DNA from: Earliella scabrosa
Lineage: Eukaryota; Basidiomycota; Agaricomycetes; Polyporales; Polyporaceae
DNA: 64,000 nt
NCBI GenBank assembly: GCA_022605405.1
Contig: JABYQQ010000014.1
Location: 1,240,001-1,304,000 of the forward strand
Direction: 5' to 3'
This document shows, one piece after another, positions 41,801-53,686 of this stretch. Made by a program: the position numbers and the translations under genes. Each line of letters begins with the position of its first letter. Within the stretch, counting starts at the first letter, position 1. The notes beneath the pieces are model-generated. The model saw only the letters and a program-made list of their open reading frames with translations, ran no database searches and was not told where the DNA came from.

Positions 41801-42512
41801 CGTCGGGAACAGGGAGGAAATTGGAGGAAAGAGAGGAGGGAAAGGGATAAGGATTGAGAGTGTATCGCAGATGGTGGAACGAATCGTCGACCCATCGGAC
41901 GATAGCTGGCGTATATGAGGACCTACCGACCGCCGAGAACATGCTTCTGCAATGTTGCGGAACGCGAGGGCTGGACACGCGCATGCAATGAGGCATGGAT
42001 ATTAACCCGGGCCTTCCGAAGGCCAGAAATGGGGTTCGAGTTAAGTCGGGAGCAGAACGAGGCAATCTGATGAAGCCCCGTGGCCGTGGTAAAGTGCGCG
42101 TGTCTTACCAAATGGGCGGTCACAATAAACCATCGTGGCGGACAGCCCTCAGCGTGTCCGTCGACGACAACAAGGGCGAGACGGTCTGTAGAGGGACTCA
42201 CAGCCTTACTGATGAGAGTGTTAACCTCCGAGGTGAGGCTAGGGTTGAACGTGGAACGGCCAGGACGCATGCTGAGACGGATCAATATTTGCCCACTCAG
42301 CCTGACCTTGCGGTGACGAGAACATGGAGGCATCCTTGTTATTCCGCAGAGAATAATAGGCTTGCGTCGAGAAGGCGGTGGAGTAGCTACCGGCGAGTTG
42401 GAAGACGGACATGGTGAGGGTTTGGGGCAGAGCACGCTGCAACACCGAGGCGCCCATGTACTTCTGGTATCCGGGGGCCAGGCGGGGTCCCTGCCAGGAC
42501 CTCGATCACTTA
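41801..42512 (-). other. Uncertain coding segment next to a MITE
   Basis: On the minus strand 42457-42239 reads MGASVLQRALPQTLTMSVFQ and SYSTAFSTQAYYSLRNNKDA, which looks more like protein than chance, but I recognise no family and cannot find matching exons. Removing the MITE at 42513-43270 would place a perfect splice donor (AG-GTAAGT) just upstream of it. It may be an exon of a gene damaged by the insertion. Confidence 0.25.
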
Positions 42513-43270
42513 GGGCCTGGTCGGCTGCACTGGATTTCGAAATCCTGCCCCGCCAAATTGCTGGACCTGGATCATGATGGGCATAGGCGCTGGATTTGCC
42601 AAATCCAAATCCAAAAAATCGTTCGGCAGACACAGGATCTGTTGGGCAGAGTTCTGGGAGGGCTGTCACGCCAAGTAGCGCCTGTGCGGGGCGCTTCCGC
42701 TACTTATTCTCCCTTTGCCTCTTCATATCTATAGCTATGATAACTACTTACTCATTATGAGTACTGGCCCCTCTCAGAGTCTCAGTCTCCAGAGACCGCT
42801 TAACAGACACCAATCAGCACTCTATGTGCACCTTCTGCACCTGCTCACAACTCCCGTGTAGCCCGTACTTGAGTCCATATTACATAAAATGTGCGCACGG
42901 CGCTAGCGCACACCTAATATGGTAAGGCTTATACAAGTAAGTAGTCGTACTTAGTCGTAATGCAGCCTGCTCCTACTGTTCCGGCACACAACTGACAAGG
43001 TGTGATTATTTGTGTAAATAGCCATGAAATACAACAACTGAAGACGCCACGTACAAGGTATTGTGAAGGGAGAGTAAGAAAAGTAAGCAGAGATGTGAAT
43101 CTGAACGCCGCCAAACAAGCATGCACGTGAGGAAGTGCTATGTTACATAATGTGACTGGCTGTGACTGGCTTGCTTGGGCTCTGGGCGCCTGGATTTGCT
43201 CTTTTGCGGGGATCTCGGAGTAGATCCAAATCCAGCTGGATTTCGAAATCCAGTGCAGCCGACCAGGCCC
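42513..43270. mobile_element. 758-bp Tourist/PIF-Harbinger-like MITE
   Basis: The ends are a 33-bp perfect inverted repeat starting GGGCCTGGTCGGCTGCACTG, flanked on both sides by a direct TTA (42510-42512 and 43271-43273). A TTA/TAA duplication with GGGCC-type ends is the hallmark of PIF/Harbinger elements. The inner part of each end is itself palindromic (GGATTTCGAAATCC), and copies of CTGGATTTG and AAATCCA lie just inside. There is no transposase frame, so the element is non-autonomous. Confidence 0.85.
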
Positions 43271-45775
43271 TTACCTACGCCGGAACGACTCAGACAACTC
43301 TTCATCCTTACACTTACATGCACAAGGGTCTCCTCGACACCAATTGACGATCCAAACGAAGCATTCTGACCGGTCTGGGTCTAATCAACACAGACGGTAC
43401 GTTTTTCCTCGGTGCAGCTTGAAAAAAACGCCAGTGCTGAGGCTGAATACTACGGACTGGCTGTTCGTTCAGTGTGTGCCCGAGTTCAGTTTTCATCTCG
43501 GCCAGGTTGTACGCGTCTGGGAGCTACGCATCCTCATGAATACGCACTGGAGAACCATGAAACTGGAGATGCATGAATACCGTCGTTATGGCTATACAGC
43601 GTCTAGGAACGCTTGCGTACGCCGGCACGTCATGCTGAACGGATGCAGGGCCGCTAGTAGGTTGACTCGCTCGCGTTTCCATTTCATCCTCGATCCACGT
43701 TCACGAACAGTATTGCCAACAGAAACACAGCCGTGCCATCTCGGAGACCGTCGGAAGCGAGGTGAAGCACTCCTAGATCAGAATGTGCTTGAGGGTCAAG
43801 GGTACATACCATGCGACTGCAGAGCAAGTAATCGTCATAATCCTCTATACTGCCACGCTGACGCACGTCCTCACCGCGTAGGACCAGGCAGCGCCACCAC
43901 CTGCTGCTTGACTGCGCTCGGCAATCATACCAATAGGTCTGTGGGATACGGCGTGCTATGGAGCGCCCTTGCGCATGGCAGGGGATGTCACTGCAAGTTC
44001 AATCGAGCCCGTGACGTCCTTGAACATTTGAACACCGGGCGCAAGGGTATGTGCTTCGCCAATGACTTCTGACGCCCCCGTCTCCAACACGCCCTCCGCA
44101 AAACGCAGGTAGTTCATTCACAGCGCGCTACGGGAGGTCTGGCTCCCACAACGTCTCAACAGAACAGCACCAGGCTGCGACGATGCCGTCTACATTGCAC
44201 ATGGACGACAGCGCATGGCGTAGAAGGACCACTCTGACTCTGCCAGCTCAACAAGGTCAGCTGGCCTCAAATACTGCACCCGCGTGGCGATATCGCTTCC
44301 ACGGACGTAGATGCCGACTCTTTGCTAACAGCGCACGGCGATCGCTCTGTAGAACGGCCCGATCTGTCCATCAGGTTCTTTCCCCTGCACTTCTCCCATG
44401 GACATCGGGGCGCGGGGTGGTCATTGAGCGTCCGTGTAGCACGGAAGCACCGCACCTCCGGCTGCTGAACGTCAACTGCGGGCTTTTCAGTCCAACTCTC
44501 CCTATAGGGCGTAGTAGGTATCGGTCCGTTGAGAATGATAATTTCCTGCTCAATCTCGCTTTCTCAGCAGTTCGCGTCTTTCGTCCCTCCGGAGGGAGCG
44601 TCTCTATACCAGACGTCTCGAAGTTCACCAATCTGTGATGCCCTAGACGGGCTTGAGAAAAGGTAACACAGCACATTCATCTACAATTAGCCTACGTTCT
44701 TGGCACTGATCTGCTATTTTTATACGCCGCATCGCGGCGACCAGTCTGTTTTCCAGAGCGACATGTACCTGCTCCGGCATCACCGACCATATGAGCAAAG
44801 CTCGTCATGCCCATGATAGCTAACGGCCCGGTCGAATCGGCCTCCGTGTCAATGTTGGCGGACATTATCCGAAGTACGTATTGCAATCCGACCCTCAGGA
44901 GGTTCCGTGAAGACCGCAGTCCTGACAGAAGAGCTGTAGAATGAACTAGAATGGCCCTTTCGCCTCCATCCTAGTAACCGTGTTGCCCGCATGACATCCT
45001 TGCATCGACAGCCTGTATGGATGCATCATATGGAGGGGCCGGCCCTTGCGAACAACGGCCAGTGGCGTACGTGATGCTGCTCTCTTGCACGAGTGACATG
45101 CATCAACATATTCTCGTCGCCACTGACACTTCTCGGGGCGGTGGGCACCCCTGAAGGTGCGTTGTCCCAAAGCCACCTTATGCATATGGGATCTTTCCTG
45201 ACTGTCCTGACAGCAATGCTTGGCGAGCGGCAGACTATGCGTCACCGGTCACCAAGATCAGCTTCCTCGGGTTACAATCGCAGGGTTCTGGGATCGTGCA
45301 GCCCCCGGCTCTCAACCTTGGTGGCGTTTGAGCGGCTCTTGACTCTCTTGTGAGTGGGGCCCCAATGCATCTCACCGGTCGAGCGGTACACTGACCGCTC
45401 TACAGGGCGCAGTGTGTACGAGCCACTCGCTCCTCCGGGGCAGGGAGTCAATGAACATGTTTCAGGTCGCCGTCAAACCCACAACGCGTAGCTAACCTTG
45501 CGCAGTGAGACTGTCCACCGAGGTGTGCCTGCAAGACACTCGTCATGCATAACGCCGCACCATCTCCGGCAGACAGGCGCGTACATTTTCCCTAATCCAA
45601 TCGAAGTATCGCTGCCCTGGGAGACTCCAACCACCTGTCCGAGGATGTACATGCGCGCACAGACATATATCCGCTGCTCGCTCAATGCAAGGACTCTTGT
45701 CTCCCAAGGCCACCCCTTCACTTCGCCATCGCCCTGGTGCAAGCCCTCACCGTAGACCCATAGACCCGGTGTAGG
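43271..45775. other. 2.5 kb with no supported gene
   Basis: A 242-codon frame at 43344-44072 and others near 44183-44638 have Arg/His/Cys-rich composition and no recognisable motif; they are probably chance. I see no repeat. This may be degenerate transposon-derived DNA. Confidence 0.35.
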
Positions 45776-46474
45776 ATGTCTCAACCACTGCGCTCCGCTC
45801 TTTCACACCTCCGCCCCGCCTCCCTGAGGGCACCGCCCCGTCCAACGCCGCCCTCGCCCTCGTCTATCCCCTCGCGCAAGCTCTCAGCCGCGAGCTTCGC
45901 CGTCGATGAGGAGCAGTCATCATCGGCTTTCGATCTCAACATCATCGACATCTTCGACGCCCCCGCCCGCCTCGGCGAGTCGAGCCGGCTGCTCGCCCTT
46001 AACGCCGCAGCATCGTCCAGTCGCCAGGCACGGCCGCTGAGCACGTCGGCCGCCTCACAGCGGCCGGCGGTGAAGCCCCTGCCCACCCCAGTCCTGTTTG
46101 ACGGCCCTGCGAGACCACGGGGGATGTCGTTCGTCTCCTTCCGGCTCTTCAGGCCCCGTCCTGTATCGACCTCGTCGGTGGGACGCAGTCCGCCGCCGAT
46201 GCCACCCCCGACGCTCTTCGATGGGCCGTCGCAGCTGAGGCCGTATATCCACGGTGATCCACGGAGCCGGTCGATCTCGGTACGTTGGCCCGCTTCGTTC
46301 GACGGTGTAAACAAGAATAGGTGCTGATCGATCATCGGCGATCCTTCACGACAGGCATCCTTTGCAATGTCCCTGACGCCGCTCATACTGGCTGCAGCTG
46401 CAGCGGCAACGCTCTTTGGCATCGATGTCGCAGCTCATACTCCTGCGCCCGAGTCGTCGTCTTCCGATTCGTGA
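45776..46474 (+). CDS. Small LFDGP-repeat protein, possible mitochondrial membrane protein
   Basis: Exons 45776-46279 and 46355-46474 join (donor GTACGT, acceptor GACAG) to give 207 residues. The N-terminus (MSQPLRSALSHLRPASLRAP, Arg/Ser/Pro-rich and without acidic residues for about 45 residues) resembles a mitochondrial targeting sequence. Three copies of a short motif follow: IFDAPARLGESSR, LFDGPARPRGMSF and LFDGPSQLRPYIH. The second exon supplies a hydrophobic segment (MSLTPLILAAAAAATLFGID) and an acidic Ser tail ending SSSSDS. I recognise no family. Reading straight through the intron gives a shorter ORF ending at 46327 without the hydrophobic end, so the spliced form is preferred. Confidence 0.6.
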
Positions 46475-47906
46475 GATCGATGTTGTGGTCTCGAGGTGAG
46501 CGAGTCTTCGCTGTCGCTCATGGTTTGATTTCTAACAGTCGATAACAGGCGGGCCGGAGGTATCTCTCGGCCTATTACATTCTTCTCGCGCCAAAACCCC
46601 AGTGCCGCGTTGTCAAAGATCTCAGGCCTCACCTCTCGGTAGGCTCGAGCATAACAACGCTCTTCTCGAATCTCGTCGCCATGTAGAATATTCATGTACT
46701 TCATACCTGTGCCGCGGCTCCGATTGTTGTTGTATGTCATTACTCCCCGCCGCCAGGTTCGCGGCATTTGCCAATCGACTTAACCTTGAGAAGCCCAGGA
46801 TTCGAATTGTTTGCGTACGCCGAGCCCGCGATAATATTAGAGCCTAGATACACATGTCTAGCCTAGGCGTTACATCCCATACACCTTATGAGCTAGTGGA
46901 CTGCGACCATGACTGATATACACCGTCTATATCTTGCTCGAGAGTAGTCACTAGATGTCCTGCACTGCGAGGAGTTCGTATGCATACGTAGTTTTTACCT
47001 GCAGCTGCATTGCTGCAAGGTGCAGCTATTCTTAGTAGCGCTATACTGGGCGTGACGCAGTGCAGAAACCGCACACTGATCGCAGACAGGCTCAGACGCG
47101 AGTGGTATAGGTAGGCACTGCGGGGTCCACCGCATGACTTCTGCGCACTGAGCTTATCAGAGGCCCAGTAGGTCACTGACGGCCGCGAGACCCTTCGCAC
47201 GACTCGTCTGACCGGCATTCATTCATCGGTGTCATGCCTGGCCCGGGCCATCCGAGTCGGACGCAGCATCGGGGAACGTGCAATAGCGTTCATATGGAGC
47301 AACGAGGCCGAGACGCAGCATTCCTGCCGTCTTTCGATCTTCAGTTCACAGTGAAATCGGCGCCGAAGGCTCGAGAGTTAGAGTTTGGATCTCTCGGCCC
47401 TTCAGCAATAAGCGCGAAGCTCGTCTGTTGCATAGCCCCAATACATGAAGTGGTCAGGAGCTCGAGGGCACGACAACACCGCCGAGAGTCGTGCTCACGG
47501 TCGACAGCTCTAATTTTGGAAGAGGGCTGTCCAGCCCTATTATAACAACTGCGAAGTTCGAGGTGTCTATGACGCCCAACAACAGTGACGAAGGTGTAAG
47601 GGTTTGTTCCATGGGTGCACCTGACTAGGCTGCTCAGTGGAGATGGGCGTCCGGCTTCAGCGCAGACCGCACATGAAGGGCAAAGACTGCTCCGAAGTTC
47701 CTTCTTATGCCTCCGATGAGTTGCCAGTTCGAGCAACGGGATAGGAGCTAGGCTTAGGTACCCTACCAAACAACCCCTTGTGAGCTGTGCACCGGTCATT
47801 GAAGCGGGACAGGATGCAGACCTACCTCATTCGACCACTGACATCACCACAGACAAAGAGAAGATGGTGCGTCGTATACACGAAAGGCGAAAGGAAGACA
47901 CAGGTA
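46475..47906. other. Intergenic region, nothing recognised
   Basis: About 1.4 kb. Short frames only. A small imperfect hairpin around GCAGCTGCATTGCTGC near 47000 is the only structure noticed. Confidence 0.4.
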
Positions 47907-49721
47907 CTATGACTGCTCCGCAATGACAACCTTCTTGCGCTCCGCCTTCGGCTTGCTCTCGCCCGCCCGCGTGTGCTTGCGCCGCCGCTCCTCCTTGACG
48001 CGCTGCGCCTCGAGCATCGTCCGCTTGAGCTGCGAGGCTTTGTAGACCGGCTTGGGCAGGTGTCGCGTCCTGTAGGACAACCGAGTAGGGAGCATGTCAG
48101 TATCGACTGTGAACATGCCCATGAGGAAGCACGCACCGCGAGATCTTGCTGACTTCCGAGTCCGCTTTCCAGCGCGACTTGAGAGTCTCGCGGTACTCGA
48201 TCGCCGCGCGCTCGCGCGCGGTTATGATGCCGAGCTTGTCGGCGGCGTGCGCTTTCCAGACCCTGACGTTGCCGTCGTCTGAGCCCGACAGGACGAATCG
48301 CGCGTCGCCGGTGTAGATGGTCGACATGACTCTGCGGTGCGAGCAACATCAGATCAGTCACAACTTCTGGAACCAGTTGGGTGATAATGAGATTCTAACC
48401 TCTGCATCCGTTTCGTGTGGTATACCTCTGGGGCAGTACCCCGACCCTCCTTCCATATCCGGACTGTCCTGTCCCAGCCACCACTGACGAACTCAAGACC
48501 CGTTGGACTCCAGTCGCAGCTCATCACTGCGGCAACATGCGCCTTGTATATTTGAGTGGGGGTGTTGAGGGAACGGATGTCGAAGGTGTAGAGATTGTGG
48601 TCTTCTGAGGCGAGTAGTACGGTTGTGGGGAACGTCGGGGACCAGGATAAGGAGTTACTACGCATCTATCAAGTGTTATAAGCGGGGATTGTGGAGTGTA
48701 AAGGTGCACAAACGTACCTGCATGATGATCCGTCGCTCCGCTTTCCCTGTGCGGATGTCGTACAAGGTGAACGACCGATCCGAACCGATGCTCGCGAGGA
48801 CAGATGCCTCAGAAAGGTTGAAACGGACCGCTGTAACAGTTTCGGTGGATGTGGGGAGAGTAAGATTTGAGACTGCGGCGCTCCTACAGACTGATCAGAT
48901 GTTTTTGGTATGGACGGAAGAGAGTGAACGAACTTCGTTTCGTCCCATACTTGCACCAGGTTGGATGCCGTCGCAAACAGTGGATCATACCGGTGATGAT
49001 CGATGGAGCTTCATACAGGTTTGATTCCATGACTCGGAGTAGAGGGAAAGTGGGCTTACTTGAAAGAGGCTTTGCCAGGGAAAATGTTGACCGGTTTTCG
49101 CTGAGCGCAAGCCTTCAGTCTATGAGACCACCAACCGGCTCAAAGAGTACCTACCTGAGAAGGACCAGCGCCAAATTCGTCATCCTCGAGACTGCTGTTC
49201 GTGTTCCACAGCTTGATGTTTCTGTCCACACCGCAGCTCAACAGACGACCCTCCTGCCCAAAGCAGACACCAGAGACTTTGCCCTTGTGCGCCTGGTCGT
49301 GATGAAACACTTTCGAGCGTCGGGATACGTCGTGTACGATCAGACCTAGGGTGAAGGGTTCAAAGGGGTTGGTGTCATTGAGAAGACCATGAAGACTTAC
49401 CTCCGTCCCAACTTCCGCTCGCAACGATGTCAAGGGTGTCGGGTTTCCGTGCCATTGTCTCCACTGCATCAACATGTCCCTCCAGCGCCGCAATGAACGG
49501 TTTTGCAAACATTCGCTCCATTTTTGCTGCGTTCAGGGCTCGTGTCCGCTCCCTCGCTCGAGCAAATGGATGCATGAGCGGGTCAAGGTTTCTCGATGTT
49601 GGTGTTGGGTCTCCGGGGCGCGCGGGAAGATGTGCGGAGGGCGCATGTTGTAGCACAGATATTTTCTGGGGTGCTGTGAGACTACAGAACGAACGCAACT
49701 GCAAATTGGACTGACCACCAT
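47907..49721 (-). CDS. SOF1: SOF1 (DCAF13) WD40 ribosome-biogenesis factor
   Basis: Ordered blocks: KISVLQHAPSAHLPARPGD, RNLDPLMHPFARARERTRAL, NAAKMERMFAKPFIAALEGH (the SOF1 N-terminal signature), then WD40 blades (VDAVETMARKPDTLDIVASG, KVSGVCFGQEGRLLSCGVDR, VTAVRFNLSEASVLASIGSD, NSLSWSPTFPTTVLLASEDH, VMSCDWSPTGLEFVSGGWDR, YTGDARFVLSGSDDGNVRVW). The SOF1 C-terminal tail follows (RAAIEYRETLKSRWKADSEV, LPKPVYKASQLKRTMLEAQR). SOF1 is a U3 snoRNP/SSU processome component needed for 18S rRNA maturation in the nucleolus. The start is inferred as a 6-nt first exon (ATG GTG at 49721-49716) spliced to AAA ATA, giving MVKIS, close to the MKIK start of homologues. The gene has many short introns. Confidence 0.93.
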
Positions 49722-50078
49722 CCTCCCAGAACGTGCGCGTTCGCAACCAAGTATAGTTGTCTGCCGGGTGTAAAAGCTTGGCAATAACCTGGAGCTTCAA
49801 GCCTTGGACAGATTCGATAGAGCCGTAGACAGAAGAGAGGCAAAGGAGAAAGCAGCAGTTGGATTCAGAGCAAGACTTGGAGGGAGTCCCGAAGCGCCCA
49901 TTGAGACCCTGCAGAATAGACGCCAGAGACAATTTTCCGAAAAAGGCTAGTTCTCGGCCGATTCCGCCCCGGACATAGACCAAGCGTCTATGTTCGCTGT
50001 TCCTGTCCGCAACCACCGCCTTGTCCTCCCCGACCTCTCCGCTTCCCTCTTTCGCCGTCCCACTCTTACGCTAGCATC
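49722..50078. promoter_or_regulatory. Shared promoter of SOF1 and RTF1
   Basis: These 357 bp separate the two divergent start codons. No TATA box was seen, as is usual for housekeeping genes. Both products serve gene expression, so co-regulation is plausible but not shown. Confidence 0.5.
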
Positions 50079-52217
50079 ATGTCCTCTTCAGAAGGCGACA
50101 TTGACGACGAGTTGCTCGAGCTGGCCGGTGCGACAGAAAGGAAGCGGAAGAGAAGCCAACAGAATACCTCTTCCAAACGACGTAAAGCAGAGTAAGCTCC
50201 TTGTCCGTCTCACCAACGCACGTTGTTCATGCCTACATTATATAGCATCGGCGATGAGACCGAGTCAGAAGACGCAGGGCACCCCGAAAGCGAAGAGGAG
50301 ACGGAGACGAACCCATACCCACTCGAAGGAAAGTTCAAGGACGAGGACGACCGAGCAAAGTGAGTGGTGTGGCTTTTGGTCTGTAGCGAGTGTCCTCACC
50401 CTCTCCAGACTCATGACCATGTCGGAGGTTGAACGCGAGGCTATTCTGGCTTCACGACAAGAAGAGATGCAGCGCTTTACCGACAAGCGTCAACTAGATC
50501 TCATGCTCAAGCTTCAGAGTGGTCGGGGAGGCTCAGAGGAGACTGTTTCGAAGGCCGCTAAGCGTACGTTCTGCTCGCCCTGCCTTAGAAGTACATATTG
50601 ACACTCCAGCAGGACAACACGCCGTTCGTGGTGCTACGAAGGAGAAGAGTAAGAAGCTGGACGAGTTGAAGGCGAAGCGGAAGGCGAAGGATGAGAAGAA
50701 ACGGGTGCGTGTCTTCCACTCATCTCATGGAATTTTCTCTCAGTATTGTAGACTCGGACAAACTCGCCCAAGCGAGATCGTTCGTCCTCCCCGATGGACA
50801 TGGAGACCTCAGACGAAGATGAGGAAGACGGTCAAATAACCAAGTACGACGAAGAGGAGGAGCGTGACCGCAAGCTTCTGAGCAAGATTGCTCCTGAAGA
50901 AGAGACTCCCATAACCCTTGATGATCTCAAGAAATGCCAACTTACTCGCGTGAAGGTGGCGAAGTATTGCATGGCTCCGTGGTTCGAGGAGTATGCCAAG
51001 GGTATGTACCTCTGTCCATGTTCGCGTTAAGCCGGATTGACACGGTACAGATGCATGGGTGCGGTATCTCATCGGTAACGAGAGCGGGCAGGCAGTGTAC
51101 CGGATATGCGAGATAGCGGACTTCGCATCGACAACTGTCAAGCCGTACAAGGTTGAAGATCAAACCGTCAATCAAGAGCTCGAACTCAAGCATGGCAGTT
51201 CCAGTCGTCGTTTTCCCATGGACAGAATATCCAATGGGCCATTTGAAGAGGTGCGTTATAACAATCACTAGTCCTTTCGTCGCTACATGCCGTCATGCAG
51301 CGAGAGTACGAGCGTTTGGTCAAGACTTGCGAGAACGACAAGGTCAAGCTCCCCACGAAACGTCAGCTAGAGAAGAAGGCTGCGCAAATGCTCAAGCTTG
51401 AGACACAACCCATGACTGAGGTGCGCGCGAACACTTCACAGAGTTGACGTCTTCGAGACCATCGTTTGCCCCCACTACAGAGCGACATTGCTGCTATGCT
51501 TGCCCGGAAGCAGGCCATCAACGCGTCGAAGCAAAGCCCCGCGTTCTTGACCATGGAGCGGTCTCGTCTCCAGCAGGCACGCACTCTCGCCTTCCGACGG
51601 CATGACCACGCCGAGGTTGCTGCCATCGACGCAAAGCTCGTGGAGATCAACGCGAGCCTTCCTTCGCGTGACCGGCAAGAAGAAAGCTCGTCGGACATCC
51701 TCGCGAAGCTCAACGAGCGGAACCGCAAGCTCAACCAGGAGCAGGTGCGCAAGGCCGAGCGCGCCGAGATGGAGCGGAAGCGCCGCGAACGGCAACTGCG
51801 CGCGGGCACCGCGACGCCCACCGCGCTCGACGCTGCGGGCAGGCTAAAGGCGAAGATGCTCGGGGGCGACGCGAACTCGAGGTTGGTGTCGTTTCGTCGC
51901 CAATCTCTAACCGCGCGGATGTGAATAGCTCGTTGACGATTGATTTGCTTCTTTGGTTCTCGCGGTATCCCCTCGCCCACTGGTCCACTGCCGCCTGGCG
52001 TCTTCTTCATGCTCTGTCCCGTCTATTTTGACCGTCTGCACTCGCACATCTGACATGCAGGTCTGGCACCCCAGCTACCCCAGGTGCTGGAGGAACGCCC
52101 CGCTCGCTCTCTCCTGCCGGCACGCCCTCGGGCGACACACAGGGCAAGAGCAACGGCGCGCGCAGCTTCGAAGCGAGCGTGCTCCAGAGCGTGGAGATCG
52201 ACCTCGGGGACTTCTAG
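50079..52217 (+). CDS. RTF1: RTF1, Paf1-complex subunit with Plus3 domain
   Basis: The start is MSSSEGDIDDELLELAGATE at 50079, followed by an acidic/basic N-terminal region (ERKRKRSQQNTSSKRRKAD) and LMTMSEVEREAILASRQEEM. The Plus3 domain lies in the middle: CQLTRVKVAKYCMAPWFEEY, AWVRYLIGNESGQAVYRICE, IADFASTTVKPYKVEDQTVN, QELELKHGSSSRRFPMDRIS and NGPFEE joined to REYERLVKTC. Coiled-coil sequence follows (LAFRRHDHAEVAAIDAKLVE, ILAKLNERNRKLNQEQVRKA). The last exon (52063-52217) gives TPRSLSPAGTPSGDTQGKS and the end SVLQSVEIDLGDF. RTF1 links RNA polymerase II elongation to H2B ubiquitination. Eight or so short introns. Confidence 0.95.
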
Positions 52218-53667
52218 ACCTCGCTTTTCTCTGGACTGCGCTGTTCCCTGTCGCTATCACTATGGGCTGCTAGATGCTGCTGGCCTCGGACACTCCGGAC
52301 ACCAGTGTACGCGTTGTTGTACGACGAGGACGTGGACGGGACGCGCGCGGACATCGACTATCGGAATACCATTATCCTCACACCTGTACTGTAGACACTG
52401 CACTCTTATTTCTCAATGTATCACTTTGCTCGGAGAAATCGACGCGGAGGATGCAAGGCTGGCGCTGTCAGCATGAATCTGGGTAGTAGATATGCCAGCG
52501 ATGAGCGAGGTCGCATGATGTTCTAGCTTGATGTGTGTTGCAGCATGAACTCGAATGAGACCCCGCCAGACTACGCAGCACGTAGCACGATTTTATGTCG
52601 GCAAACGTTGTCGGACGGACTTAGTGAACATGATTTAGGTTGGTTTGGGGAGTTCTAGTCAGCAGCCGCGCGTATACAGCCCTCTCCTCGGTGCCTTGGT
52701 CACCTCACCACAGACAAAGGCGCATACTGCGCATGCATACACCCATGCGATAGGCGGTTTATAGGCGGACCGACAGGCAAAAACCGGCCACTACGCTGTC
52801 AAAGGCCGTGTGATAGGTCAACTTCGCAAAATCTGCACGCCTATAACCCGCCATGGCCATGGCCATGATCGCCCGGTGCAATATCTCGTGGCGCCTGGAG
52901 TGCCTTCCTATTCTAGATCTGCGGTGCGATAGGTGGTTGAGCAGACAAGCATGTCCGCTGATTCTAGCATAGCGATAGCGCTGAGCTCGCTTTGGTACTA
53001 TGGCAGTCCCTGGTGGGGAGTAACCTCCATGCACGTTGCGATTCCCGTCCACATTGTCTGCACTGAGCTCATGAACCCTTGCAGTCGGCTTCTCCGAGTC
53101 GCCGAGGGACTTCGAATTCTCTGTAGGAGGAGGAGGAGGAGGAGCAAGGACTACCTTGTGCAGCGCGCGCCTCCATGTGACCATCCGTGGATGGTCACTG
53201 GGACAGAATGCATTGTCCGTGCTACTCTACGCGCCGCACGCGTAAGTGACGCAACCTGAGTACCTGCCACCAGCGGACGTGATACTTAGCCTCACTGGCC
53301 TGGATTGATCGGACAGTCTACCTACCAGTTTGTCCTTTGTAAATCAAGACTCAATTGAGTAGAACAATGAGTAGAACGATGCCAGGCCTGATCGGTTTGT
53401 GGCCATAGGACACGGCCACGGTAGGCCACGGCCAAAGACGAAGTACTTACTATGCGACAGCAGCCAGTGCGGCAGACGCGGCCTGGCGCGGCGCGGCTTT
53501 CTGTGGTCGGCGCAAGGGCCGTCACGGTGTCACAAACCCGTGATAGACGCCCACGCTCACGAAACGCGGCCAAACGAACAATGGGAAGTTGAACTTGTCC
53601 TGCCACCAGTCCTAACCACTTCTTTCCCTTGCTCCGCCTCCTGCCGATCTGGATCTACTCCTGCAAG
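52218..53667. other. Intergenic region with simple repeats
   Basis: About 1.45 kb. It contains an (AGG)n tract at 53125-53143, a CCATGGCCATGGCCATG stretch near 52852, and partially inverted copies of GGCGGTTTATAGGCGG and CGCCTATAACCCGCC near 52755 and 52840. No gene was seen. Confidence 0.4.
53125..53143. repeat. AGG microsatellite
   Basis: Six AGG units in a row, outside any gene I can support. Confidence 0.6.
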
Positions 53668-53675
53668 TATATAAG
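53668..53675 (+). promoter_or_regulatory. TATA box of the FunK1 gene
   Basis: TATATAAG lies only 12 bp before the first in-frame ATG (53687) but 48 bp before the next one (53723, MSSIDERPMTPP). A TATA-directed start site would normally fall between them, so translation probably begins at 53723. Confidence 0.6.
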
Positions 53676-53686
53676 TCTCAAGCTTC

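Noticed and set aside
43344..44072. 242-codon plus-strand frame
   Set aside because: Composition is Arg/His/Cys-rich without any motif, no splice or promoter context, and similar-length frames occur by chance in this GC-rich DNA.
52750..52860. Inverted GGCGGTTTATAGGCGG / CGCCTATAACCCGCC pair
   Set aside because: Arms are short and imperfect, and no flanking duplication was seen, so it was not called a mobile element.
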